Origin: Hymenopellis radicata
Taxonomy: Eukaryota; Basidiomycota; Agaricomycetes; Agaricales; Physalacriaceae
Length of the DNA stretch: 62,305 bases
Direction of reading: 5' to 3'
NCBI GenBank assembly: GCA_015501595.1
Contig: JADNRX010000318.1
Coordinates: forward strand, 1 to 62,305
This document shows, piece after piece, positions 34,119-44,659 of this stretch. The first letter of the stretch is position 1; every line of letters starts with the position of its first letter. The position numbers and the translations under genes were made by a program. The notes below the pieces were generated by a model. It was not told the origin of the DNA and did no database searches. It saw nothing but the letters and a program-made list of their open reading frames with translations.

Positions 34119-35041
34119 ATGCCTGCCGACAAAACATCCGCCTCCAAAGTAGCTCGCGTCGGCACGCGTAGATCGCCGCGAGACGTGAAGCCGGCCAAGA
34201 CCGCGCCTTCAACTCGCCGTCGCACCAATCCCATCACGCCGCCAGCTGCGATCGAACTTGCACCCCTTCCGCGGCGTCCAGGAGGGAGCTCCTCCCACAC
34301 AACTACGTTCCTCCATGCCCTAGAACTTCCACCAACATCTTCGCCGCCCATTTCTTCTTGCTTTCGAAGAAATCACACCCCACACGCCCTACAGAGGCCA
34401 TTATGAAGAAGGCCTGTAACTTCTGGATGGACTTCAGCGAGGAGGACAAGCTCCCCTACGAGATGCTGGCCAAAGCGGAGATGGACCTCCGGAAGACGCG
34501 GTTCCCGGAAGGAAGGGAGCGTCAGAAGCGGCCGAGAGTGCCATTTGCGCTGCAGTGGAGTGTGGCGACGGACCATCTCTTCGTTATTGATGCGCAAGGC
34601 GCGATTCAGTACGCGCCGCGGCCTGTTGACGACGCGCCTATGTTTGTTCCCTATGAGGTGGATGGTCAGAGTTATATGGGTGTTATGGACTACACATACA
34701 TCTCGTACCCCTTGCCGCGCCCGTAACCACGGATTTCGGGTTCTCTGCGGAGTCGTCCAACTGCGTTGGCGGTCAGCTCTCCATTGTCGATGATGATCTC
34801 ATGGATTGTGATCCCCCTACCTGGAACACGGCGAGCTCTGGTTCGGATTATGATCTGAGTCCACTCATTGTGCCGAAGCTCCTCTCGTACACGGAACCAG
34901 AAGAGGATCGTGAGGCCATAGATTATGACGACGCTACGGTACGTGGCTTTGTTCTTTATTCATGTTCGTCTACTTACTCGTAATCTGGCGCAGTTCCAAG
35001 CTCCTCCATTCCACACTGTCTCGGTGCTCTTCACCAACTAA
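34119..35041 (+). CDS. HMG-box-like protein, frame interrupted
   Basis: The start (CAACCATGCCTGCC) gives MPADKTSASKVARVGTRRSP, a basic N terminus. A possible intron near 34279-34324 leads to an HMG-box-like stretch of ~60 residues: IFAAHFFLLSKKSHPT, AIMKKACNFWMDFSEEDK, YEMLAKAEMDLRKTRFP. The aromatic and Glu/Asp-Lys pattern matches DNA-bending HMG boxes, including those of fungal transcription factors. The frame ends at 34726, but another frame continues with APVTTDFGFSAESS and, across an intron ending at ~34993, closes with FHTVSVLFTN. One base appears to be missing near 34717. Likely a nuclear DNA-binding protein if functional. I cannot say whether it is a mating-type or other regulator. 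Confidence 0.45.
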
Positions 35042-35494
35042 TTTATCACGGCCTACCTATGATTTCTCACCCTTCCTCACTTGCATACCACTCATTGTCC
35101 TATCATAGTACGACGCACACATTCCTTTCCTTATTTATCTCCTATGTCATCTTTCCGATTCTTTCTCATCGTGTCTTTACCTATGTTGTTGTCTCAGTAT
35201 TACTATGCTCTATCTGCTGTACGTACATGTGGACCATGTACGAGCCATACCAAGTTTTATGAACGCGCTTCAATCCGCAAGATAGTGACCGCCTGAACCA
35301 GTGTTTGTCGCGGTCGCCGTAGAACAAGGGAAAGACCGAAGAGCGAGATGGCGGCCACATCATTCAGCGAACGACGATAGATATTAAATCGTCCAGGGTA
35401 CAACACGAGTCAATATACTTACACCGCGAACAACACGATCGAAGAGAAGGTGGGTCGGATGACGTCACCAGCTTCATTCCTCTTTCTTACCGCC

Positions 35495-36100
35495 ATGGAC
35501 GACAACGGCGCAGCACCAGTGGAAGCGCGTCGATGGGCACGAAGCTCCGCCAGAACTATGTACAGAGCCCCAACCGTGTATTGGTGACTGTTTTAGGCAC
35601 AAGGGAACGACTGCCATGTTTCAATGGCGTCTGCGAGTATTCGCTGCCCGCTGACAACGGCTCGAGCTCTGGGTCCATGAAAATTGTACGTCTATCACTG
35701 CTCCATTTCAAAAGCCCTAACCCCCATTTCATTGGTAGGATCGACTGACGCGATATCTGTAACGCCCGCTGCCGAGTGGGATATTATCGACTGTACGCCG
35801 GACGTTGTGTCCCAGGATATTCGCCTCGCATGAACAGGCGCGTCTGCGGATTGCGGTCACCTGTATCAGAACATTGGCGCCGTGAATAAGATTGTGCGAT
35901 TGTACGTTTTGTCCTTCTTGCTCTTTCCATCAAGCTTTCATGCTCACATGCGCAATCTAGTGCGGCGTCAACACATTCGCATGCGTCGCCAAAGCAGAAT
36001 TTCACGAACCGTCCAAATGCGGTATCGGAAGGTCGGCCCATGGATTTTAGAGCGGAATTTCTGCTCTAAACCCTTATGGGAAGTCATGCACTGGCTCGAG
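35495..36100 (+). pseudogene. Degenerate unknown gene with an in-frame stop
   Basis: A frame reads VLGTRERLPCFNGVCEYSLP, and an intron (GTACGT...TAG) joins it to AAEWDIIDCTPDVVSQDIRL. This is followed by an in-frame TGA near 35832 and then by DCGHLYQNIGAVNKIVRL and CGVNTFACVAKAEF. The Cys spacing and DIIDC motif look like a fungal secreted protein that I recognise only vaguely and cannot name. The stop and later frame breaks indicate decay. Confidence 0.35.
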
Positions 36101-36940
36101 TTTTGCCTACCACCACGATGGCGCCATCACTCGCTTCCTCCTCAATCCCCCCCCCATACATACAAGTCGTCCCATATCTGTTTCCCACCCATCTCTACCT
36201 CTTCGAAATGCAGCCGTTCGCTATGAAATACATTCCCCGCAGCGTGACCCATCTTCTCACTGTCCATCGAATGCACGACCCCTCCTGAGGAGTACAGCAG
36301 CGCAGATTGTTGCTCACTGTCCCAGCCTCACTCGCGTCTGCGTATCTGATTGTCTCCCCGTTTTTTATCGACGGTCTCTCTGAGTACATATGTCAATGGC
36401 CTTCTGGATCTCTTCCCGCCCACCTTGGAATTCGCCATGCATCTCAATCCCAACGCCAGGCATGCGGAAAAGAAGTATTTGGAGGATTCCCTGAGCACCA
36501 CTTATGATGCTTTGTACCGATCCGCACAGACCAGTGGCGTACCGGTACCGGTATTCTCTGACAAGGCTAGCATGCCAAAAGTCTCTCCAATCGGAGGATG
36601 ATGCAGATTGGGGTCCGGATGCGTATGCTGATTTCGATATCTGGGAGTTAAAGAGTTTGCAGAACAGTATCGTCAAAGGCGAAATCTTGTGCTTAAGCCC
36701 AGACAAATCTGGGCAAGGAAAGGGTTGTAAGAGTCTGAGCTTCAAACCATTTCATTGTTCCGCGAGCACACAGATTCATTCCGAAGCGCTGTATTAGAAA
36801 GCTAGTTTGTTTAGGACTGCCAGTAGGAGCACAAGTTACCACTGGTCAGTGGTATTACCAGGCCTGGGTAGTTAACTACTAACAGAACTGGGGTTAGGGT
36901 TACACCTTTTCCCTTCCTTCCCTCATCTGCTATTCTAACA

Positions 36941-37779
36941 ATGGTCCTCTTCTTCTCTTCCACCGGTATTGCCTCTTTTGGTGCTGCAATAATATTGCTC
37001 CTAAACGTGATCCAGTCACCAATCCGCCGACGGTTATCTATATGGGACGTGATAAAGTCGAAAGTGCGTTCTGCTGTTGTTCATTCAACAGCCGATTGAC
37101 CTGGAAACGCACAGACGAGGAGCTCATAAAATACGCATGGCCCCAAGATCTCTGGTTCCACGTTGACAAGCTATCCTCCGCACACGTCTACCTCCGCATG
37201 CCCGAATCCATGACATGGGATGCCATACCAGAGGCCCTACTCATCGACTGCAGCCAGCTCGTCAAGGCAAATTCCATCGAAGGTCAGATCAATCTTTAAG
37301 CCATACAAACGCTTATTAGTGTAGGCAACAAAAAGGACAACATCACCATAATATATACCCCAGCCGATAATCTCAAGAAAACTGGCGACATGGCTGTGGG
37401 CCAAGTTTCATTCCACAATGACAAGCGGGTTAAGAGAGGTCAGTTTAGCGCTCTTTTCACTGTTCTTGACGCTCATGTCGACGCAGTACACATCGCCAAA
37501 CGTGAAAACCCCATCGTCAATCGGTTGAACAAGACCAAAGTGGAAAAACAAGTCGACCACGAGCAGGAAAAGGTGGATAGAATAAAGAAGGAGAGCGCGG
37601 TACGGCGAGCGGCGGCGGCTGAGAAGAAGAAAACCGATCTGGATCTTGCACGACAGCGCGAGGCAGAAAAGGCGGCACGATCGTACGATTCCCTCTTTTC
37701 CGGCACACCAGACGACGACGAAGACGGCGCCGACGAGCCAAAGAAGACGGGTAGAGATCTAGAGGATGATTTCATGTAA
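36941..37779 (+). CDS. CCDC25 homologue (NFACT-R domain protein), 215 aa
   Basis: Five exons give one clean frame: 36941-36965, 37016-37063, 37115-37282, 37325-37438 and 37487-37779. The protein follows the CCDC25 layout: [78 protein letters not shown], then a charged coiled-coil tail with LNKTKVEKQ and a final acidic LEDDFM. The NFACT-R (DUF814) domain is shared with the Rqc2/NEMF quality-control factors; for CCDC25 nucleic-acid binding is reported in animals. This is one of the few conserved, undamaged single-copy genes in the window. Four of the introns are under 55 nt. Confidence 0.92.
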
Positions 37780-37949
37780 TATACGCTGGTATGTCCCGCA
37801 CCAAGTAATCCGTATGTGATTAACCTTGTTCCAGTGATTGTATCTACTAGCTCTGAAATCGATTTATACTTCTACGCGATACCCTGAAGTCACCCACACG
37901 AAGACGACTGCTCATATCAAGTTGAATCCCGCGCGGCTCGACGTCGAGC

Positions 37950-38884
37950 GATAAAGGAGAAAGGTTTACGGGATACGCTGGCGCAGAGACGTTGCGCGCC
38001 CACGACGGCGTATCCGGAGGTGTTCGCCTCGAGAAACAGTTAGCGCGAGACTTCCCAAGGGGATAGCACAGCCAGACGGAGACTGCCCAGGCTGGACACC
38101 GGAAACATTCGTTTCTTCACGAAATGACCGAGCCAAGAAAGTGGCAGCACGTCCTGAAGATTATATGGACGACGAGGATCTCCAGAAACTCAAAGACAGT
38201 CAAAACGTCGTGGATACTACCGAGGAGATGGAGTTTGGGACTGCGAAACAGCCTGTCGTAGACCCAAGAAGGAGTGCGTATGTTTTCGTCCTTTTGCAAT
38301 CTATTAACGACCTTACAGCTCGATAGCCAGTAAACTAGAGGCTTCCATGTTACCTGCACCCAATGATTCTCCAGGCGCGCGCATCCTAAAGAAGATGGGA
38401 TGGCGAATGGGACAAGGCGTGGGCCCTCGTGTCAGCCTCAAACAACGTAAACTACAGGATCTGCAGGCCTTCACGGGACAAGCGAGGACGAGCGATGATA
38501 TAAACGTGGTCGAAGATGACGAGGCGTCCAAACATATCTATGCTCCTCGCGATACTCACGTCATCACGTTTGACCGTAAGGACAACTTTCATGGCTTAGG
38601 ATATCAACCCGGAATGGGTCTGCATGAGAGTCTCCGGAGTTCGAACGAACGGAACAAAGCCTTCTGGTCCCGTAATATCAGGTATCCCTCTTGCGCATCA
38701 GTCGTTTATTCCGCTCATCGGTTTTGGCTTGGGAGCGTTGAATGATGCTGACGATGATGACTTGGATGTTTACGATGGTGGACCAAGTGCGCGCAATCGC
38801 GTAGCCTATGACTTTGGAGATGGCCCCCAAGACGACACCATTGTCGACACACATGTACGATGGCATGTATTCAGCATGTTCTGA
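37950..38884 (+). pseudogene. GPATCH1-like G-patch protein fragment
   Basis: The reading contains GWTPETFVSSRNDRAKK, RPEDYMDDEDLQKLKDSQ, then GARILKKMGWRMGQGVGPRV, which is a G-patch core, and later YAPRDTHVITFDRKDNFHGL. This order matches the N-terminal part of GPATCH1, a spliceosome-associated protein. The usual N terminus is degraded upstream of ~38090, the frame is off by one base across the intron at ~38275-38320, and the sequence ends near 38880 before the long C-terminal part. It is therefore a truncated copy. A functional gene probably exists elsewhere in the genome. Confidence 0.7.
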
Positions 38885-39320
38885 CGCACGCAATAGGCAA
38901 GTCTCCTTCGGTCAATGATCAGTTGTCATGTCCATTCTAATTCATACAAAGGATTTCGACCACACGACAACAAGATCACGCTACCGACATGGTCTTCGTG
39001 TATGAAGTTGGATCTCACGTGGATGTATACCTCAACATTGGTCGATAAAAGAGAAAGGTTTATAGGATACACAGGTACAGAAATGTTGCGGTTCACGCAA
39101 GCCTATCACGAAATGTTAGCCTCAAAAGACAGATAGGTTGACTTCCAAAAGGGATAGCACAGCCAGATGGGCAAACCCATGTACGAGGGCGTGTATTCTG
39201 CATGTTTCCTCGCGTCAAAGTCAATATGGCTTAGCTAATCTTGCCGGACGCGATAGGCAAGTCTACTTTGTTCAATCACTTGTTGCGTCCATCTCAATTC
39301 ATACAAAGGTCCAACGTGTC
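38885..39320 (+). repeat. Partial tandem duplication of the G-patch fragment
   Basis: The segment 39045-39175 is a degraded copy of 37950-38098, sharing GAGAAAGGTTTA and GGGATAGCACAGCCAGA. The segment 39250-39310 repeats 38893-38950, sharing AATAGGCAAGTCT or a variant and AATTCATACAAAGG. The arrangement indicates a duplication of about 1.1 kb and a second of ~0.35 kb with later decay. Confidence 0.6.
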
Positions 39321-39511
39321 TTGGTCATCTCCCTTCCGGAAATGTGCGACTGGCAATGGCTCGGTCCAACTCCTTTGGGCCCTTGCTTTGGTCTTGGTCA
39401 GCGGCGGTCAAAGTTGAACAAAGGGCGCACTGACACTATAAATCCATTCACATATCCCTGACGTCGATTCGCTTCCCTGCCACATTTCTTGCCACTCCAT
39501 CTCTCATCGAC

Positions 39512-41200
39512 ATGTCCGACATCGTTCTGAATGGCGTCTCAGCGTTAATTGCGGCCGGTCTCTGTCCAGCATCTGCCCGCCTTATTGCAGCGCAAATGAC
39601 CAGCACCCCTCGTGACAATTCTATGTCCGAGGAAACTTTGGAGGCGGACGTGAACGAGGCTGAGTCCCTTGTTGTACTCCAATCCTCTACCCTCCTGACG
39701 ATGCGCGTTCCCGCGTCTTCTGAAGACGAGCTCCTGCTCTGTATGCTTCGCGCCAACATTCCTGTCACCCCATATCAAGCTAGGGCCATCGCACACGTTG
39801 TGGAGGAATCAACAAAGGCCATGTTGGACATCCAGCGTTGCCTGGCGGTGGCGAAGCAGCACGAGTTCTGGACAACGATGCGGGAGCTCCAATCGCAGGT
39901 GGATCGTCTCCAGAGAATTATCGACATCCGCGTCGCATCCATTGCTCCGATCCGCAAAATGCCCTACGATATCCTCCTCCACATCTTCGCCTACTGTGTC
40001 TTTGACGACGACGACACCTACGACCCTACTTGCACCCGCTGGCAGATGATGCGCGTATGCTATACGTGGCGCGATGCCATGCTCAGCTTCACCGGCCTCT
40101 GGTCCTCCTTATCCATTCGCTTTCCCGTCTCCGTGCCCGCAGAACTCGAGCGCTTCTACATGCACCTCGATTGTAATGCAGAGCAGCCTCTTAATGTCTA
40201 CGTGAACTACATTAGCGGGACATATACCTACGAGTACAACTCGAAGGGCCTTCTCTCTCTGCTCCGGAAACAATCGTCGCGCATCCGTGGACTGCACATT
40301 CGCATTTGTGGCGATCCCCATTACATATTCCGCATGGAACATCATCTGAACTTTCCGTCCCTTCCCCTCCTCGAAGATATAACGATCCTCTCTCCACGAC
40401 AGCCGTGGACTATGAACAGCAGTTTCATCGACCTCGACGCTCCCAATCTCAAGCGCGCCAGACTTTTCCCACACGCTGGCCGACATTGGTTTCTCCCCAT
40501 CCCATTTCGGCAGCTCACACACTTGCATGTCCTGATCAACGACGTGGGAGCTTTCCGCCTCTTGGAATCTTCCCCGACACTCCAAGTCCTTCGCCTCGTC
40601 GCCACTCGCTCCTTCAAATTCGCTTACCACGAGGCTGACCCCATTCCCATGAAGACCTACACCTCCGTCACAGATCTCCACATCGACGGTGTTCTTCTCC
40701 CTTTCGTACACACGCCGAGTGTCAAAAGACTGCATGTCAACGGTCTCACACACCACCGCGACACCACCGGCGACAGCGCGACATTCGACACGATACGCGA
40801 GTTCCTTGATCGCGCTGGTCGCCACGTAGTGCACTTTGCCGCGCCAGGGGAGCTCTTTTTGTGCAAGCTCTCCAGCGACTTTATGCGCGCACTGCCCAAG
40901 GGTATCGAAACCTTGGACGCTACCGTCGATCTCGCCGACATGTTGCATGTCGTCGTCGCGGTTGGTCAGATGAAACGGCGGTCTGGCTTCGCGAACCAGT
41001 GGAAGGCGTTCAAGCGGCTGATATTGAGAACGGATATGGAGGCTGATATCAGTTGGGAGAAGGAGGAGATTGCGTACCTGTGTGCGACTTCGGGGTTGAG
41101 GGTTGATGTGCGGCCGGTTCTTCCGGATGATGATTGGCAGGAGCTTGCAGAGGACAAGCCTGATTGGAAGTGGGGCGATTTCCCGGTAGACCAGTGGTGA
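39512..41200 (+). CDS. F-box-like protein, intronless, 562 aa
   Basis: A single uninterrupted frame opens MSDIVLNGVSALIAAGLC. A TATAAA box lies at ~39436, ~75 bp upstream of the start. Residues ~110-145 form a coiled coil (ELQSQVDRLQRIIDIR). It is followed by an F-box-like segment, IRKMPYDILLHIFAYCVF, then RVCYTWRDAMLSFTGLWSSL, the usual pattern in mushroom F-box proteins. The remaining ~350 residues are leucine-rich and irregular, consistent with a substrate-binding LRR-like region. Probable role: adaptor of an SCF ubiquitin ligase. It is intact, unlike the other two F-box-like loci in the window. A 55-bp piece of this gene recurs at 52341-52394. Confidence 0.85.
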   Translation: MSDIVLNGVSALIAAGLCPASARLIAAQMTSTPRDNSMSEETLEADVNEAESLVVLQSSTLLTMRVPASSEDELLLCMLRANIPVTPYQARAIAHVVEESTKAMLDIQRCLAVAKQHEFWTTMRELQSQVDRLQRIIDIRVASIAPIRKMPYDILLHIFAYCVFDDDDTYDPTCTRWQMMRVCYTWRDAMLSFTGLWSSLSIRFPVSVPAELERFYMHLDCNAEQPLNVYVNYISGTYTYEYNSKGLLSLLRKQSSRIRGLHIRICGDPHYIFRMEHHLNFPSLPLLEDITILSPRQPWTMNSSFIDLDAPNLKRARLFPHAGRHWFLPIPFRQLTHLHVLINDVGAFRLLESSPTLQVLRLVATRSFKFAYHEADPIPMKTYTSVTDLHIDGVLLPFVHTPSVKRLHVNGLTHHRDTTGDSATFDTIREFLDRAGRHVVHFAAPGELFLCKLSSDFMRALPKGIETLDATVDLADMLHVVVAVGQMKRRSGFANQWKAFKRLILRTDMEADISWEKEEIAYLCATSGLRVDVRPVLPDDDWQELAEDKPDWKWGDFPVDQW

Positions 41201-41746
41201 GGTGACCACTAGAAAGTAGATAATGAATCGGCATGTAATGATATTTACGACATGTTATGAACAGTAGGCCATAGGCCTGTCAACTTTAGTTATTAATTCG
41301 CTAGTCATGCGTACACCTCGCGAAAAAGGCTGGGCTGATCCAGTAAAAAATCCAGGAGGACGGCGTTAAGTAATAAGGAGGGACCATAACAGGCGCCCGG
41401 GCAGGGTTTACATGCGCGACCATCGTGGACCATTCGACTGGTGGTATCTCAAATGATGGACCATGTTAAACATGCAGGTCACATTTAATTACAGCTTCAA
41501 GATTCACACTGTTTGGAACATACAGGTAACTACGGCATGGTTAATTTAGTGGTTACTTCATTGATCGTCACGCCTGCCATGCTTTCCGGCACCCAATGAA
41601 CACCTAATATTATAGGACTGACAGAATATGCAAATCTTCGAAGGTCTGCCACGTTTACTATACCTCCCGATGAAGCAGGTCTTGCCTTTCTTTACACACT
41701 GGCCGCACTGCAGGAGAGCACAATCAACATCATGATAACAGATATC
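41201..41746. other. Intergenic, no gene supported
   Basis: A/T-richer spacer between convergent genes. No ORF, repeat or terminator-like structure stands out. Confidence 0.4.
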
Positions 41747-43138
41747 TCAACGAGCACTTACCGGAGTTGTAGCCTGCTCCTTTCTGCGACCCAACAATAT
41801 CTTATACAAACTCTTGCCATGGACGCCACAATTGAGCAGAGCGCTTACGGGTAGATCTGCATAATTCACAGGCAGATCTGAGTCAGAAACCCCGGAGTCC
41901 AAAGAATCGGACTCTACGGAGGCTCGAGATGACTCCGTAAGAGCTGAGAGCTCAGAAAGGGTGGTTTGCGCCCGGGCCTGCGTCTTTGTAGAGACGGAGG
42001 TCTTAGGAGGATCCTGAGACGTGCGTAAACGAGTCGGAGGAGGCGTATCGGCGCTAGTTTCTGACGAAATACTCCGTCCTCGCCGGCGCTTCGCTTCGCT
42101 ACGGTGGGTGGAAGAGAACAAACCCGAGTGATTGTTGAAGGGAGCACGAGGCTGACATGGTGGGGGATTGGCAGCCGCATTGCCACTGACAGCAGAGTTA
42201 TGTGCGATGGCAGGCTGCATGGCTTCAGATTTAGTATGCCCAAGACCAGCGTTACTCCGCTTTCTCGCGCCAACAAGAGTTTTAGCGAAGGCAGGTATGA
42301 GGACCTGTACTTCACGGCGCGCGTTAGAGACAGCATGACTTGGCGAGGGGAGAACATGATCGCGAGGTTCTGCTTTAATGGTATGTGGACGACGAGTAGA
42401 GGCGGCGGTGGCGTTTGAGGAACGCAAGGTAGGAATCCTAGAAGGGAGGACAGAGCGAACAGAGCTCGTCCTGTTAACAGTCCGCGACTGACTGCGAACA
42501 GTTCTCGCGTTGGTCGTCACATTACGACTTCGAGCGGGTGTGGGTGAAGGCGTAGCGAGAAGCTCTACTTCATGGCTAGGCTCCCGCTTGATGTAGGGTG
42601 TCCGACGTACATGTAAGCCTTGGTTCTGCGTGCGATCCTCATCTTGTTCTTCATCCGAAGAAATTATGATGTAGGAGCGCGCCGGACTTGGCGACCGATA
42701 TCGTTCGCGTATGGAACGTTCAGCGGCAGCCTTCATCTCCTTGAGCGAGCCCGGTTCATCTGATCCCCAGGTCTCAGACTTCGCCCGAAGTTCGACCCAC
42801 ACTTTTGTGTCAGAGCGTTGCAAGGTGAACGGACTTCCTTGCTGTAGTCGGTGCACGTTCGCCCGGAATGTTTTGTCCTAGAATAAGAAATCAGCCACAG
42901 TGAATGGACAGAGCAGATTCCGACATACGGTCATAATTCTGTGAAGCTTTTGACAATGTTCATACTGTCGCACCTCTACCGTTTCCCCATCAGCGGTCGA
43001 TGGCCCGTCGGTATACAGGCGCGCAAGGTTGACGAGAGTTGTATGCGTTTGTGCATAATATGTAGGACGACTACCTCCTTTCACAAGGAAAAGGAACGGT
43101 GGCAGGCCAATCCAGAATTCGGTTGGGTTGGGCGGCAT
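41747..43138 (-). CDS. Hypothetical Ser/Arg-rich protein, likely nuclear
   Basis: Exon 42877-41747 (376 codons plus stop) joins in phase 0 to an upstream exon ending at 42929 by an intron GTATGT...CTAG. The upstream exon carries FWIGLPPFLFLVKGGSRPTY and TDGPSTADGETVEVRQY. An ATG at 43138 (MPPNPTEFW) is the shortest start. Further exons probably lie up to 43536, where MRGHFSTTHAQHPSSFSL begins, but I could not join them in frame. The large exon is low in complexity, rich in Ser, Arg, Thr and Pro, with IIISSDEEQDED, which resembles a SUMO-interaction motif, and a basic EAKRRRGRS stretch that may be a nuclear signal. Function unknown. Confidence 0.7.
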
Positions 43139-43139
43139 G

Positions 43140-43997
43140 TTGAGTATGCGCGTTCTGGCAGACTGATGAGGGGACAAGGTAATGAGCAGTCAACCGAGCG
43201 TACCAAAAGTATGCCTCACCAATGCTATTCACACTCTTGTGGCCCTTTGTCGAGAAACACAGTCAAACGTTTCTTTGAGAGGGCGCTAAAAGAGCGTCTG
43301 TGACTCAAGTCATTCCCAGAAATCAATCCCCCTGTTGGGGAGTGTTTACCTTCGACTTTACTTGAAGACAGTGTCGTTAACCCATCCGCAGTAATATGGC
43401 TTCTGCCGTTGATGAGATAGAATGTCTCCACAATTTTGACAATACTCACCATGTACTTGCCATTTTGTGGGCCGTCGAGGACAAGTGAAAATGAGGATGG
43501 ATGTTGTGCGTGTGTTGTCGAGAAGTGTCCCCGCATAACGCGGCTAGAAGTCTAACTTGACCGCAAACCGATGGGCCGGTTCAAAATATATCCTTTCGAT
43601 GACCTCAGCGCCTGCTCCTGAACCGCCCGTGAGCACCAAATTCCAGTCCACGGCATCGTATGTGATTTGAGACGTAGAGCAATCCTCCTACTGCGGCATG
43701 CGTTCCAAGAAATTGCTGCATGGTCACCTTGAGTATAGGCGGGCTGTCAACGAGGGCTGCAATCCCGCTTTGAATACGTCAGAGGCAAAGTGTCCGGCCG
43801 GTTTTCGAGCTTCGGTCACGGTAAAGTCGTCACATGACCTCAGTTCGGCTATTGCCACTCTATTGCCGGCTTTCAAAAGCCCAAGCAACTTTATTGGCAT
43901 AACAGATCCTGAATCCGCAGAAGTATAGGTTCACAGCAGTATCGTACGCAAGAGTCATCCCATAATGCGACACTTCATCCGACAACCGCCGTCCTCT
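43140..43997. other. Probable 5' exons of the minus-strand gene, then spacer
   Basis: On the minus strand 43536-43450 reads MRGHFSTTHAQH and ends GPQNGKYM before a GTGAGT donor, so it is a good candidate first exon for the gene at 41747-43138. Nothing supportable was found in 43560-43997. Confidence 0.45.
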
Positions 43998-44430
43998 TCA
44001 TTGCCAAAGATGCATGAAATCATCGACAGGCTTGCCCGGATAATTAGGGCTTCTCTTGGGCACCCACAGCTCTCCGTCAGGTCGTAGCCCAAAGCCTCGC
44101 CGACCTTGCGCGAAACGCATGCTCTTGTACAACACAACAACGACCACCAGCGCCGCAAGCACCCAAAGCATCAACCCTTTGCGCTTGCGAATGCTCGTCC
44201 ACTTGCCCCCCTCGGCGTGTCCGAGCTGAGCCTCGAGCTCTTGGACCCGCCCCTCAAGTTGCAGATTCGTCTGCTTGATGGATGTGTTCTCCGCGCGAAG
44301 GGTAGCGAATGTGCTTTGAAGCAACCCAATACCGTCGTCTTCGGGCTCGGTAGGTACTGGTCAAATATGAATTAGTTGAAGTTACGAGGTGCGGGGAGGG
44401 CGTACGTGGCATATTCGCGGTGTTCGACAT
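43998..44430 (-). CDS. Small coiled-coil, single-span membrane protein, 127 aa
   Basis: Exon 1 (44430-44406) gives MSNTANMP, and a GTACGC...CAG intron joins it to exon 2 (44356-43998). Residues ~20-55 form a coiled coil (LRAENTSIKQTNLQLEGRVQ), followed by a basic KWTSIRKRKG, one strong membrane span (LMLWVLAALVVVVVLY) and a basic tail with DGELWVPKRSP. An upstream in-frame ATG at 44454 would add eight residues. Tail topology suggests an endomembrane or tail-anchored-like protein. No family recognised. Confidence 0.75.
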
Positions 44431-44659
44431 GGTCGTGATGAACGTGGAGGTCATGATAGGATGTCACTCATGTCACGGATAATAAGGCGATTCTGGACTG
44501 ATTCTTGTCAACCTTGGTGATAGGATGTCACGAGGATGTCACTCGACACAGCAGATGTCCCGGATAATAAGGCAATCAATCTTCCAGACAATCACGCAAC
44601 GTTGAATACGTACAAAGCACAGTACTTGCGGTTGGTTCAAACAATATACATACATTCTT

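Noticed and set aside
39512..41209. 366-codon minus-strand ORF at 40109-41209 opposite the F-box gene
   Set aside because: It is a shadow of the codon pattern of the plus-strand gene and shows no family features of its own.
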